DNA of 33,781 bases from an uncultured Eubacterium sp. Its GTDB lineage: Bacteria > Bacillota > Clostridia > Lachnospirales > Lachnospiraceae. Position 1 is the stretch's first letter. Every line of letters starts with the position of its first letter. A program made the translations under genes and the position numbers. A model generated the notes under the pieces. That model was not told where the DNA came from. It ran no database searches and saw only the letters and a list, made by a program, of their open reading frames with translations. Shown here piece after piece: positions 22,768 through 31,178 of the stretch. The DNA lies in NCBI GenBank assembly GCA_910583555.1, contig CAJTXO010000029.1, positions 1 to 33,781 of the forward strand, in the 5' to 3' direction.

Positions 22768-23277
22768 CTATCCTAAAATCTCTTCCACGGAGAGTCCGCG
22801 AAGCCTTGCAACTTCCTCCGGCGTCTTCAGTTCATTCAGACCGGCGATCGTGGCAAGCACAACGTTCTGCTTATTACGTGATCCGAGAGACTTTGTACGG
22901 ATATTTTTGTATCCTGCAAGCTCCAGTACGGAACGAGCCGGGCCGCCGGCGATGATTCCGGTACCTTCCGGAGACTTCTTCATCAGCACCTGCGCGCTGC
23001 CGAATTTTCCGGTATAATCATGCGGGATGCTTCCATTCTCATCCACTGGTACTTCAATGAGCTTTTTCATCGCATCTTCTTTCCCTTTGCGGATCGCTTC
23101 CGGGATTTCCGTAGCTTTTCCTAAACCTGCACCAACATGTCCGTTGCCGTCGCCGACTACCACCAACGCGGTAAAACGGAAATTACGGCCGCCTTTCACA
23201 ACCTTGGTTACACGTTTAATTGATACTACTTTATCTTCCAATTCAAACTGACTAGCATCAATAATTTCACGTTTCAT
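22768..23277 (-). CDS. rpsE: 30S ribosomal protein S5
   Basis: A 169-residue S5. The N-terminal double-stranded-RNA-binding domain has LEDKVVSIKRVTKVVKGGRN and the C-terminal domain contains the helicase-loop SPEGTGIIAGGPARSVLELA. S5 helps maintain accuracy and mRNA unwinding at the entry tunnel. GGAGG lies seven bases before the ATG. Gene order rplR-rpsE-rpmD is standard. Confidence 0.98.
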   Translation of the reverse strand: MKREIIDASQFELEDKVVSIKRVTKVVKGGRNFRFTALVVVGDGNGHVGAGLGKATEIPEAIRKGKEDAMKKLIEVPVDENGSIPHDYTGKFGSAQVLMKKSPEGTGIIAGGPARSVLELAGYKNIRTKSLGSRNKQNVVLATIAGLNELKTPEEVARLRGLSVEEILG

Positions 23278-23293
23278 GAGTTTTCCTCCTTGC

Positions 23294-23662
23294 TTAGAAT
23301 TGAAGACCAGCTTCTCTTGCTGCCTCTGCCAATGCTTTTACTTTACCCTGATAAATATAACCGCCGCGGTCGAATACGACTTCATTGATGCCATTATCCA
23401 ATGCTTTTTTCGCAATGACTGTACCAAGTTTTGCAGCAGCTTCCACATTATTCGTCTTATCCAATCCTTCCTTCACATCTGCCTGAAGAGTAGATGCGGA
23501 AACGATCGTATTTCCAGCAACATCATCAATAACCTGCGCGTACATATGATTGTTGCTGCGGAACACTGCCAGACGTGGTCTCTCAGGAGTTCCTGACAAA
23601 CGGCTACGTAATCTTCTGTGTTTATTTTTGCGAACGTCGCTTCTATTTGCTTTACTAACCAT
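23294..23662 (-). CDS. rplR: 50S ribosomal protein L18
   Basis: A 122-residue 5S-rRNA-binding protein. The basic N-terminal arm (KANRSDVRKNKHRRLRSRLS) and the motifs GTPERPRLAVFRSNNHMYAQ and VVFDRGGYIYQGKVKALAEA match the family. AAAGGAG precedes the ATG. It sits 17 bases after rplF. Confidence 0.98.
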   Translation of the reverse strand: MVSKANRSDVRKNKHRRLRSRLSGTPERPRLAVFRSNNHMYAQVIDDVAGNTIVSASTLQADVKEGLDKTNNVEAAAKLGTVIAKKALDNGINEVVFDRGGYIYQGKVKALAEAAREAGLQF

Positions 23663-23679
23663 TCTTATTTACTCCTTTC

Positions 23680-24222
23680 TTATTTCTTACCAGTCTTACC
23701 AACTTTACGCCGGATCACTTCGTCAGAGTATTTGATTCCTTTGCCCTTATACGGCTCCGGTTTTCTCTTCTCCCTAATCTCAGCGGCGTATTGGCCAACC
23801 TTCTCTTTATCTATTCCCTTAACGATAATCTTGTTCTGACCATCTACCGTAACTTCCAATCCTTCCGGATCTTCCATCTCTACCGGATGTGAATAACCAA
23901 GAGATAATACCAGTTTCTTTCCCTGCTTCGCAGCTCTGTATCCAACGCCGTTTACCTCAAGCTCTTTTGTATATCCCTCGGTCACGCCAACGATCATGTT
24001 GTAAATGAGTGTTCTGGTCAGACCATGAAGTGATTTCATTTTTTTCAGGTCATTCGGGCGGGTCACTTTGATCTCCTCGCCGTCTTTTTCAATATTCATT
24101 TCCGCAGGAAGCACTCTCTCGAGAGTCCCCTTCGGTCCTTTTACTGTCACCTTATTATTTTCTGCAATATCCACAGTTACACCTGCGGGTACCGCGATAG
24201 GCATTCTTCCAATTCGTGACAT
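23680..24222 (-). CDS. rplF: 50S ribosomal protein L6
   Basis: A 180-residue L6 with two alpha/beta repeats, located near the GTPase-associated centre. It begins MSRIGRMPIAVPAGVTVDI from the ATG at 24222 behind AGGAGG, and carries EVNGVGYRAAKQGKKLVLSL and the C-terminal signature KPEPYKGKGIKYSDE. The frame extends 19 codons upstream into the intergenic region without a start signal. Confidence 0.98.
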   Translation of the reverse strand: MSRIGRMPIAVPAGVTVDIAENNKVTVKGPKGTLERVLPAEMNIEKDGEEIKVTRPNDLKKMKSLHGLTRTLIYNMIVGVTEGYTKELEVNGVGYRAAKQGKKLVLSLGYSHPVEMEDPEGLEVTVDGQNKIIVKGIDKEKVGQYAAEIREKRKPEPYKGKGIKYSDEVIRRKVGKTGKK

Positions 24223-24244
24223 TTTGCCGTACCTCCTATATTTT

Positions 24245-24646
24245 TTACCATACGAACGCCAGCACTTCGCCGCCGACATTCATTTTCCTTGCTTCCTTGT
24301 CCGTGAGCACACCCTTGTTCGTGGAAACAATGGCGATGCCAAGTCCGCCGAGAACTTTCGGAAGTTCGTTTGCGTTGGCATATACACGGAGTCCTGGTTT
24401 AGAGATCCTCTTCAAACCAGAAATGATCTTTTCATTTTTGTCCTTGCCATATTTCAATGTGATGTGGATTGCCTTGAATCCATCAACATCAATCAACTCA
24501 AAGTTTTTGATATACCCTTCCTTCAAAAGAATTTCTGCGATCGCAGTTTTCATTTTTGAAGCAGGAACATCAACGGTATCATGTTTCGCAGTATTTGCGT
24601 TACGGATTCTTGTAAGCATATCTGCAATAGGATCACTCATTGTCAT
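24245..24646 (-). CDS. rpsH: 30S ribosomal protein S8
   Basis: A 133-residue S8, a primary binder of the central domain of 16S rRNA. It begins MTMSDPIADMLTRIRNANTA and ends VGGEVLAFVW, with the signature LGGLGIAIVSTNKGVLTDKE. The ATG at 24646 has AGGAGG seven bases upstream, so the longer frame to 24682, which overlaps rpsZ, is rejected. Confidence 0.98.
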   Translation of the reverse strand: MTMSDPIADMLTRIRNANTAKHDTVDVPASKMKTAIAEILLKEGYIKNFELIDVDGFKAIHITLKYGKDKNEKIISGLKRISKPGLRVYANANELPKVLGGLGIAIVSTNKGVLTDKEARKMNVGGEVLAFVW

Positions 24647-24659
24647 TTGATTTTCCTCC

Positions 24660-24845
24660 TTACCAACTGGCTTTCTTAACACCCGGGATCTGACCTTTAT
24701 ATGCTAACTCACGGAAGCAGATTCTGCAAATTCCGTATTTTCTCAAGTAAGCATGAGGACGACCACAGATTTTACAACGGCTGTACTCTCTCGTGGAGAA
24801 CTTTGCCGGACGCTGCTGCTTAATCTTCAAAGACTTTTTAGCCAT
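24660..24845 (-). CDS. rpsZ: 30S ribosomal protein S14, zinc type (type Z)
   Basis: A 61-residue S14 (also called rpsN type Z). The zinc ribbon cysteines are in CKICGRPHAYLRKYGICRIC, and the end is PGVKKASW as usual. The short zinc form is typical of Firmicutes. AGGAGG is eight bases before the ATG. Confidence 0.98.
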   Translation of the reverse strand: MAKKSLKIKQQRPAKFSTREYSRCKICGRPHAYLRKYGICRICFRELAYKGQIPGVKKASW

Positions 24846-24860
24846 GAAAAACCCTCCTAA

Positions 24861-25400
24861 CTATTTCTTGAACGGCATACCAAACTGTGCCAACAATTCA
24901 CGTGCTTCTTCGTCCGTATGGGCAGTTGTTACAAAGATAATGTCCATTCCTCTTACTTTGTCTACCTTGTCATACTCGATCTCCGGGAAAATCAACTGCT
25001 CTTTAATTCCGAGCGCATAGTTGCCACGGCCGTCAAACGCGTTTGGATTCACGCCTCTGAAGTCACGGACACGCGGAAGCGCCAGATTGACCAGACGGTC
25101 AACGAACTCATACATCTTCTCCCCGCGGAGCGTCACTTTGCAGCCGATCGGCTGGCCTTCACGAAGCTTGAAGTTTGCGACAGACTTTTTCGCCCTGGTA
25201 ACGACAGCCTTCTGTCCTGTAATGATCTCAAGGTCGCTGATCGCAGTATCCAGCACCTTTGAATTTTCCTTTGCTTCACCAACGCCCATGTTGATCACAA
25301 CTTTCTCGAGCTTTGGTACTTGCATTACATTTCCATATTCAAATTTTTTCTGCATACTAGGAACGATCTCGTTCAAGTATGTTTCTTTTAATCTACTCAC
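24861..25400 (-). CDS. rplE: 50S ribosomal protein L5
   Basis: A 179-residue 5S-rRNA-binding protein in contact with P-site tRNA. It starts at GTG 25400 behind GGAGG (MSRLKETYLNEIVPSMQKKF) and includes KLEKVVINMGVGEA, ITGQKAVVTRAKKS and the C-terminal GMDIIFVTTAHTDEEARELL. Gene order is standard. Confidence 0.98.
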   Translation of the reverse strand: MSRLKETYLNEIVPSMQKKFEYGNVMQVPKLEKVVINMGVGEAKENSKVLDTAISDLEIITGQKAVVTRAKKSVANFKLREGQPIGCKVTLRGEKMYEFVDRLVNLALPRVRDFRGVNPNAFDGRGNYALGIKEQLIFPEIEYDKVDKVRGMDIIFVTTAHTDEEARELLAQFGMPFKK

Positions 25401-25421
25401 CTAAAGTACCTCCTCTCTCCA

Positions 25422-25730
25422 TTAATCAATCACTGCACCGGTAGCTTTTGCATAACGGACTTTTGCTTTTCCGTCCTCGGTCTTAAATCCAATCCTCGTA
25501 ACCTTCCCATCCACTACATACATTACGTTGGAAATATCAAATGCTGCTTCCTCTTCGACAATTCCGCCTTTGGTATTTGACTGGTTCGGCTTCACATGTT
25601 TTTTCACCTTGTTTACGCCTTCTACCCTGACTTTTCCATCCTTTACTTCCAGGACTTTTCCTTCTTTACCTTTATCTACACCGGCAATAACCCGAACGGT
25701 ATCACCTTTTTTTATTTTTGATGTTGCCAC
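25422..25730 (-). CDS. rplX: 50S ribosomal protein L24
   Basis: A 102-residue assembly-initiator protein. The KOW motif is in IKKGDTVRVIAGVDKGKEGK, followed by VEGVNKVKKHVKPNQSNTKG and the C-terminal TRIGFKTEDGKAKVRYAKAT. The start codon is GTG at 25730 behind GGAGG. Confidence 0.98.
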   Translation of the reverse strand: MATSKIKKGDTVRVIAGVDKGKEGKVLEVKDGKVRVEGVNKVKKHVKPNQSNTKGGIVEEEAAFDISNVMYVVDGKVTRIGFKTEDGKAKVRYAKATGAVID

Positions 25731-25745
25731 TTCAGGAACACCTCC

Positions 25746-26114
25746 TTATAATACTTCTGGAGCCAGAGAAACAATCTTCATAAACTGTTTGTCTCTCAGC
25801 TCTCTAGCTACAGGTCCAAAAATACGGGTTCCCCTCGGGGTCTTGTCATCTTTAATGATAACTGCCGCATTTTCATCAAAACGAATATAGGAACCGTCCG
25901 GACGACGGATCTCTTTTACTGTACGAACAACAACAGCTTTTACTACATCTCCTTTTTTAACAACTCCGCCTGGTGTTGCATCTTTGACCGTAGCAACGAT
26001 GATATCGCCGACTGCTGCATATCTCCTGACAGAACCTCCGAGAACACGGATGCAGAGTAATTCTTTGGCACCTGTGTTATCAGCAACTTTCAGTCTCGTT
26101 TCCTGCTGTACCAT
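25746..26114 (-). CDS. rplN: 50S ribosomal protein L14
   Basis: A 122-residue L14, which with L19 forms part of an intersubunit bridge. It begins MVQQETRLKVADNTGAKELL from the ATG at 26114, where GGAGG is well placed, and ends REKQFMKIVSLAPEVL-like (LRDKQFMKIVSLAPEVL). The longer frame reaching 26183 overlaps rpsQ and is not supported. Confidence 0.98.
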   Translation of the reverse strand: MVQQETRLKVADNTGAKELLCIRVLGGSVRRYAAVGDIIVATVKDATPGGVVKKGDVVKAVVVRTVKEIRRPDGSYIRFDENAAVIIKDDKTPRGTRIFGPVARELRDKQFMKIVSLAPEVL

Positions 26115-26146
26115 ATTAACCTCCATTCTCGCCTTCGCAAAAGCGA

Positions 26147-26401
26147 TCACTTTGCTTTTTCGATGATCTCCACAAGACGCCATCTCTTGTCTTTCGACAA
26201 CGGCCTTGTTTCCATTACCTTTACTCTGTCACCAATGTTGCATTCATTCTGCTCGTCATGAGCTTTCAATTTATAAGTTCTTTTCACAATCTTTCCATAA
26301 AGCGGATGTTTCACGTTGTCAACAACTGCTACAACGACCGTCTTATCCATCTTGTTACTTACAACCTTACCTGTACGAGTCTTTCTAAGATTTCTTTCCA
26401 C
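26147..26401 (-). CDS. rpsQ: 30S ribosomal protein S17
   Basis: An 84-residue OB-fold protein of the 16S 5' domain. It starts at GTG 26401 (MERNLRKTRTGKVVSNKMDK) behind AGGAGG eight bases away and carries VKHPLYGKIVKRTYKLKAHD and ETRPLSKDKRWRLVEI. Confidence 0.98.
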   Translation of the reverse strand: MERNLRKTRTGKVVSNKMDKTVVVAVVDNVKHPLYGKIVKRTYKLKAHDEQNECNIGDRVKVMETRPLSKDKRWRLVEIIEKAK

Positions 26402-26427
26402 AACAAAATCCTCCTTTCTTCGCCGAT

Positions 26428-26637
26428 CTAGTTAGCGGCCTTACGTTCCATAGACATCGCCGTCTGAATACGGGCTATGTTCCGTCTAACTTCTTTGATT
26501 CTGCTTGTATTGTCAAGTTGGTTTGTTGCGTTCTGGAATCTCAAATTGAACAATTCCTTCTTAGCAGCTACTAACTCGTCATTTAATTCCGCAAGTGATT
26601 TGCCTTTCAAACCATCTAAAAATTCTCTACTCTTCAC
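26428..26637 (-). CDS. rpmC: 50S ribosomal protein L29
   Basis: A 69-residue two-helix protein near the exit tunnel, contacted by trigger factor and SRP. It begins at GTG 26637 (MKSREFLDGLKGKSLAELND) behind GGAGG eight bases away; a GTG nine bases upstream is too close to that site. It contains ELFNLRFQNATNQLDNTSRI. It overlaps the end of rplP by 11 bases. Confidence 0.96.
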   Translation of the reverse strand: MKSREFLDGLKGKSLAELNDELVAAKKELFNLRFQNATNQLDNTSRIKEVRRNIARIQTAMSMERKAAN

Positions 26638-27064
26638 TGCCCGCACCTCCTTCTAAGTCTGCGCGTGAAACGATCTTGCATTTTACCGGCAGCTTATGTG
26701 TGGCAAGGCGAAGCGCCTCTCTCGCTACCTCTTCCGATACGCCGGCGATCTCGAACATAACGCGCCCCGGCTTTACTACTGCAACCCAATATTCCAACGC
26801 ACCTTTACCTTTACCCATTCGAGTTTCGGCTGGTGTCTTCGTAACCGGTTTGTCTGGGAAAATCTTGATCCATACTTTACCGCCACGCTTGATATAACGG
26901 GTCATGGCAACACGGGCTGCCTCTATCTGATTGGACTTGATCCAGGCCGGCTCTGTCGCGACGATACCAAACTCACCGTATGTGATCTTGTTTCCGCGTG
27001 TAGCCTTGCCTCTCATAGAACCACGAAACTGTTTACGACGTTTTACTCTCTTAGGCATTAACAT
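26627..27064 (-). CDS. rplP: 50S ribosomal protein L16
   Basis: A 145-residue L16 close to the A-site tRNA. It begins MLMPKRVKRRKQFRGSMRGK and includes GGKVWIKIFPDKPVTKTPAE and MGKGKGALEYWVAVVKPGRV. The ATG at 27064 overlaps the rpsC stop by one base (TAATG); an ATG two codons further is less well placed relative to GGGAG. Confidence 0.98.
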   Translation of the reverse strand: MLMPKRVKRRKQFRGSMRGKATRGNKITYGEFGIVATEPAWIKSNQIEAARVAMTRYIKRGGKVWIKIFPDKPVTKTPAETRMGKGKGALEYWVAVVKPGRVMFEIAGVSEEVAREALRLATHKLPVKCKIVSRADLEGGAGSEE

Positions 27065-27762
27065 TATTTATCGCTCCCTTCCTTAGCACTGGCTTTCGCT
27101 GGTGAATTGTCTTTAGACGATTTTTCACCTTTGGTTGGAAGTACTTCACCATGATAGATCCATGTCTTCACACCGATCTTACCATACGTGGTATTTGCTT
27201 CTGCAAATCCGTAGTCAATGTCCGCACGCAGCGTCTGAAGCGGGATATTTCCCTCGCTGTAGAACTCCGTACGAGCCATATCCGCACCGCCGAGACGTCC
27301 GGAACATGCGGTTTTGATACCCTGCGCGCCGGCTTTCATCGCCCTGCCCATGCAGGATTTCATCGCGCGGCGGAAGGAAATACGGTTTTCTAACTGCTGT
27401 GCGATATTCTCAGCTACAAGCTGCGCATCGCTGTCCGGTTTTTTCACTTCCTTAATATCAACAAGGATCTTCTTCTCCGAAAACTTAACGAGTTCGCCTT
27501 TCAGCTTCTCAATCTCCGCGCCGCCTTTTCCGATCACTACACCAGGCTTCGCTGTATATACGATCACTTTAATGCGTTCGCTCGTTCTCTCGATCTCGAT
27601 TTTGGAAACACCTGCGTGATACAGTTTTTTCTTCAAGAACTCACGAATTTTATAATCTTCTACAAGATTATCAGCAAAATCTTCCGGTTCCGCAAACCAT
27701 CTGGACTCCCAGTCTTTGATAATGCCGACTCTTAAACCATGAGGATTAACTTTTTGTCCCAT
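27064..27762 (-). CDS. rpsC: 30S ribosomal protein S3
   Basis: A 232-residue S3 at the mRNA entry site. It begins MGQKVNPHGLRVGIIKDWES, carries the KH domain with VVIGKGGAEIEKLKGEL, and the C-terminal domain with GRLGGADMARTEFYSEGNIP. It ends in a lysine/serine-rich tail. AAAGGAG precedes the ATG. Confidence 0.98.
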   Translation of the reverse strand: MGQKVNPHGLRVGIIKDWESRWFAEPEDFADNLVEDYKIREFLKKKLYHAGVSKIEIERTSERIKVIVYTAKPGVVIGKGGAEIEKLKGELVKFSEKKILVDIKEVKKPDSDAQLVAENIAQQLENRISFRRAMKSCMGRAMKAGAQGIKTACSGRLGGADMARTEFYSEGNIPLQTLRADIDYGFAEANTTYGKIGVKTWIYHGEVLPTKGEKSSKDNSPAKASAKEGSDK

Positions 27763-27777
27763 TGTTTTCTCCTTTCA

Positions 27778-28164
27778 CTATCTCTCATTCAAGATCACTG
27801 TAATATGGCTCATTCTCTTCTCAATGCGGTAAGCCGTACCACGAGCTCTTGGGCGAATTCTCTTCATCGTCGTTGCTTTATTGGCAAAGCACTCTTCGAC
27901 ATAGAGAGTTTCCGGATCCATTCCATTATTATTTTCAGCATTTGCAATTGCAGATTTTAACAGTTTCTCAACTACAGATGACGCATACCTTGGATTGTAG
28001 GCCAATATACCGAGCGCGGTCTGAACATCCTTGCCGCGAATGGCATCCAGTACGAATGCCGCTTTCTGAGCGGATATTCTGGCGTATGACAGCTTGGCAG
28101 ATGGTCTGGTATCTTTATTTTGGTTTCTTTCTTTCTTAATCTGTGATCTATGTCCTTTAGCCAC
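27778..28164 (-). CDS. rplV: 50S ribosomal protein L22
   Basis: A 128-residue L22, whose long beta hairpin lines the exit tunnel (KRIRPRARGTAYRIEKRMSH). It starts at GTG 28164 behind GGAGG. The N-terminal part AKLSYARISAQKAAFVLDAI is canonical, with a short basic extension before it. Confidence 0.98.
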   Translation of the reverse strand: MAKGHRSQIKKERNQNKDTRPSAKLSYARISAQKAAFVLDAIRGKDVQTALGILAYNPRYASSVVEKLLKSAIANAENNNGMDPETLYVEECFANKATTMKRIRPRARGTAYRIEKRMSHITVILNER

Positions 28165-28223
28165 GGATGAAACCTCCTTTCAAAATTACATCAATTTTGG
28201 TGTGAGCCGCTTATTCCTTCACT

Positions 28224-28499
28224 CTAGCGGCCTTTCTTTTCATCTTTACCATGTCCACGGTAAGTTCTTGTCGAAACAAACTCTCCGAGCTTGTGTCCTA
28301 CCATATCCTCGGTAATATATACAGGCACATGTTTTCTTCCGTCATGAACCGCAATAGTATGGCCTACCATACTCGGGAAGATCGTCGAACGACGTGACCA
28401 TGTTTTAATTACTTGTTTATCTCCACTTTCGTTCATGGCATCAATTTTCTTCAGCAGATGCGCATCAGCGAATGGGCCTTTTTTTAATGAACGAGCCAT
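28224..28499 (-). CDS. rpsS: 30S ribosomal protein S19
   Basis: A 91-residue S19 of the head. It begins MARSLKKGPFADAHLLKKID and includes TWSRRSTIFPSMVGHTIAVH and LGEFVSTRTYRGHGK. The ATG at 28499 lies behind GGAGG. A 59-base gap separates it from rplV. Confidence 0.98.
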   Translation of the reverse strand: MARSLKKGPFADAHLLKKIDAMNESGDKQVIKTWSRRSTIFPSMVGHTIAVHDGRKHVPVYITEDMVGHKLGEFVSTRTYRGHGKDEKKGR

Positions 28500-28528
28500 T
28501 CATTTACCTCCTTTTATTTGGGAAAAGC

Positions 28529-29374
28529 CTACTTCGCAAGTGCTTTTCCGTCTCTCCTACGAACGATCATCTTATTTGACTGTTTGTTTTTCTTTCTCGT
28601 CTTCAGACCAAGAGCAGGCTTGCCCCACGGTGTACACGGACCTGGACGTCCGATTCCGGTCTTACCTTCACCACCGCCGTGCGGATGGTCATTCGGGTTC
28701 ATAACCGAACCGCGGACAGTAGGACGGATACCCATATGACGTTTACGTCCCGCCTTACCGATATTGATCAGGTTATGCTCTGCATTTCCGACCTGTCCAA
28801 TCGTAGCGCGGCACACGATCGGCACCATTCTCATCTCACCGGAAGGCATACGGAGTGTCGCGTATTTTCCTTCTTTCGCCATAAGCTGCGCGCTGTTTCC
28901 AGCCGAACGGACAAACTGTCCGCCATGTCCCGGATGAAGCTCTACATTGTGTACAAGCGTACCAACCGGAATATCTTTCAGTTCCATGCAGTTTCCGACT
29001 CTGGCTTCTGCCGTCTCGCCATTCATTACCTGCTGTCCGACTTTTAAGCCGGCCGGTGCAAGAATATAAGCTTTTTCGCCGTCCGCATAGCAGATGAGCG
29101 CGATGTTTGCCGTTCTGTTCGGATCGTACTCAATACTTTTCACAACTGCTGGAATCCCATCTTTATTTCTCTTAAAATCAATGATCCTGTATTTTCTTCT
29201 GGAACCGCCTCCGCGGTGTCTCACTGTGATCTTACCCTGCGCGTTACGCCCTGCGTTTTTCTTCAGGGACACGGTAAGGGATTTCTCAGGAGTAGACTTT
29301 GTAATTTCCGCAAAGTCCGAACCTGTCATCTGTCTCCTGGAAGGTGTATATGGGTTAAATGTTTTAATTCCCAT
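28529..29374 (-). CDS. rplB: 50S ribosomal protein L2
   Basis: A 281-residue L2, important for subunit association and near the peptidyl transferase centre. It starts MGIKTFNPYTPSRRQMTGSD and has the conserved loop VRGSVMNPNDHPHGGGEGKT with its essential histidine region near the C-terminus. Gene order rplW-rplB-rpsS is standard. Confidence 0.98.
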   Translation of the reverse strand: MGIKTFNPYTPSRRQMTGSDFAEITKSTPEKSLTVSLKKNAGRNAQGKITVRHRGGGSRRKYRIIDFKRNKDGIPAVVKSIEYDPNRTANIALICYADGEKAYILAPAGLKVGQQVMNGETAEARVGNCMELKDIPVGTLVHNVELHPGHGGQFVRSAGNSAQLMAKEGKYATLRMPSGEMRMVPIVCRATIGQVGNAEHNLINIGKAGRKRHMGIRPTVRGSVMNPNDHPHGGGEGKTGIGRPGPCTPWGKPALGLKTRKKNKQSNKMIVRRRDGKALAK

Positions 29375-29389
29375 GAGTTACACTCCTTT

Positions 29390-29689
29390 CTATAATCCTT
29401 CAAATATTTCAATATCTGCGCTGTCCTCTGTCAACTGGACGATGGCTTTTTTCCTCTTCGCCGTCTTTCCTTTTGTCATACCACGTCTGCGTGTTTTTCC
29501 CTCGCAGTTCATCGTGTTCACCCTGGCAACCTTTGTCCCCGCGAACATTTTTTCTACCGCGTCCTTGATCTGGGACTTTGTTGCGTCCGTGTGTACATAG
29601 AATGTGTATTTTTTGTATTCCATTCCCGCCATCGACTTCTCGGTGATAACCGGTTCGGAAATAATGTCATAATATTTTAGATCTGCCAT
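29390..29689 (-). CDS. rplW: 50S ribosomal protein L23
   Basis: A 99-residue L23 at the tunnel exit, the docking site for trigger factor and SRP. It contains ISEPVITEKSMAGMEYKKYT and ATKSQIKDAVEKMFAGTKVA. The ATG overlaps the rplD stop by one base (TAATG). Confidence 0.98.
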   Translation of the reverse strand: MADLKYYDIISEPVITEKSMAGMEYKKYTFYVHTDATKSQIKDAVEKMFAGTKVARVNTMNCEGKTRRRGMTKGKTAKRKKAIVQLTEDSADIEIFEGL

Positions 29690-30309
29690 TATGCGTACAC
29701 CTCCTCGATTGCTGCAATGGCACTCTTCGTCATGATCACATTGTCATACTTGAGAATGTCATATACATTGATGGAGTTTGCGAATACTCCCCTGGCCGTC
29801 GGAATGTTGCGGACGGAAAGTGTCACATTTCTGCCCTCGGTATCTACAACAACCAGTGCTTTTTTCATATCAAGGCCGTCAAGAAGCGTCTGGATCGTCT
29901 TTGTCTTCGGAGCATCCATCTCCATTCCCTCTACAACGATCAGCTTGTTCTCACTTACCTTCGAAGATAACGCCGCCTTCAGCGCTGCCACTTTTTCTTT
30001 CTTATTCATTTTGAACGAATAATCCCTCGGCACCGGAGCGAATACCATTCCGCCGCCTTTCCACTGTGGAGCACGGATCGAACCCTGTCTTGCGTGGCCG
30101 GTTCCCTTCTGCCTCCACGGTTTTCTTCCACCGCCTCGAACTTCGGAACGGGTTTTCGCTTTCTGTGTTCCCTGACGTTTGTTAGCGAGTTGCAACACAA
30201 CTGCCATATGAACCAAATGCTCATTTACTGGTGCAGCAAAGATCGAATCGTTCAATTCCATCGTTCCTGTTTCTTTGCCTTCCATATTATAAACAGATAC
30301 GCTTGCCAT
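29689..30309 (-). CDS. rplD: 50S ribosomal protein L4
   Basis: A 206-residue L4. It begins MASVSVYNMEGKETGTMELN from the ATG at 30309; an upstream ATG at 30318 overlaps the ribosome binding site and is rejected. The extended loop GGGRKPWRQKGTGHARQGSI reaches the exit tunnel. In some bacteria L4 represses its own operon; no such leader can be assigned here. Confidence 0.97.
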   Translation of the reverse strand: MASVSVYNMEGKETGTMELNDSIFAAPVNEHLVHMAVVLQLANKRQGTQKAKTRSEVRGGGRKPWRQKGTGHARQGSIRAPQWKGGGMVFAPVPRDYSFKMNKKEKVAALKAALSSKVSENKLIVVEGMEMDAPKTKTIQTLLDGLDMKKALVVVDTEGRNVTLSVRNIPTARGVFANSINVYDILKYDNVIMTKSAIAAIEEVYA

Positions 30310-30333
30310 CTGTGTCATCCTCCTTTCCGAAAG

Positions 30334-30963
30334 TTATGCCTTTACGGATTCTTTAATGATTACGGTTGATTTCTTCGGCCCCGGTACAGCACCTTTTACG
30401 AGAAGCAGATTGTCCTCTGCGTCCACTCTTACGATCTCAAGATTCTGGACCGTAACTTTTACTGCGCCCATCTGGCCAGGCATTTTCTTGCCCTTAAATA
30501 CTTTGCTGGGATCCGATGCAGAACCATTGGAACCCGCATGTCTATGGAATTTGGAGCCGTGACCCATCGGTCCGCGGGACTGTCCGTGGCGCTTGATGGC
30601 ACCCTGGAATCCTTTACCCTTGCTCGTGGCCGTTACGTCGATCTTGTCACCGGCTTCAAAGATATCTACTTTGATTTCCTGTCCTAATTCATACTCCTCT
30701 GCATTGTCAAACTTAAACTCCGTGAGGAATCTCTTATTCTCCACTCCTGCTTTTGCAAAGTGTCCCTGTTTCGGCTTGTTCACCAGCTTCTCACGAATGT
30801 CGCCAAAACCAACCTGTACTGCGCTGTATCCGTCCGTATCCTCATTTTTGATCTGAGTTACGAAAACCGGGCCAGCCTCTAGCACAGTAACCGGTGTCAA
30901 AACACCGTCTTCGTTGAAAATCTGTGTCATTCCAACTTTTTTCGCTACGATAGCTTTTTTCAT
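30334..30963 (-). CDS. rplC: 50S ribosomal protein L3
   Basis: A 209-residue L3, an early assembly protein whose loop approaches the peptidyl transferase centre (GSKFHRHAGSNGSASDPSKV). It begins MKKAIVAKKVGMTQIFNEDG behind AAGGAGG. A short hairpin abuts the ribosome binding site. Confidence 0.98.
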   Translation of the reverse strand: MKKAIVAKKVGMTQIFNEDGVLTPVTVLEAGPVFVTQIKNEDTDGYSAVQVGFGDIREKLVNKPKQGHFAKAGVENKRFLTEFKFDNAEEYELGQEIKVDIFEAGDKIDVTATSKGKGFQGAIKRHGQSRGPMGHGSKFHRHAGSNGSASDPSKVFKGKKMPGQMGAVKVTVQNLEIVRVDAEDNLLLVKGAVPGPKKSTVIIKESVKA

Positions 30964-30970
30964 CTGATAA

Positions 30971-30998
30971 CCTCCTTAAAGCGAATAAAATTCGCTTT
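30971..30998 (-). promoter_or_regulatory. Hairpin abutting the rplC ribosome binding site
   Basis: The minus strand reads AAAGCGAA-TTTTA-TTCGCTTT (30998-30978), a perfect 8-base-pair stem, immediately followed by the AAGGAGG (30977-30971). It lies in the 215-base interval between rpsJ and rplC, which has no gene. It could limit translation of rplC or protect the mRNA. Confidence 0.55.
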
Positions 30999-31178
30999 CT
31001 CCTAAAATTTCTACAGCGGATTGTTTTCATAATTGTCCGTTCCTTCTTATATAGGAAGGCAACCTGGAGCAAAAAGCGGAAAGCAATCATCCTAGATGGT
31101 AACGCCTCGTTCTGAACCGGAAAACGGCTTACCTGTTAGGACCGGGGGACTGTCTTACCACCCCGTATGTTTTGGGTA

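Noticed and set aside
30842..31090. 82-codon minus-strand frame between rpsJ and rplC
   Set aside because: It runs into rplC in another frame, has no family match, and the second half is out-of-frame rplC.
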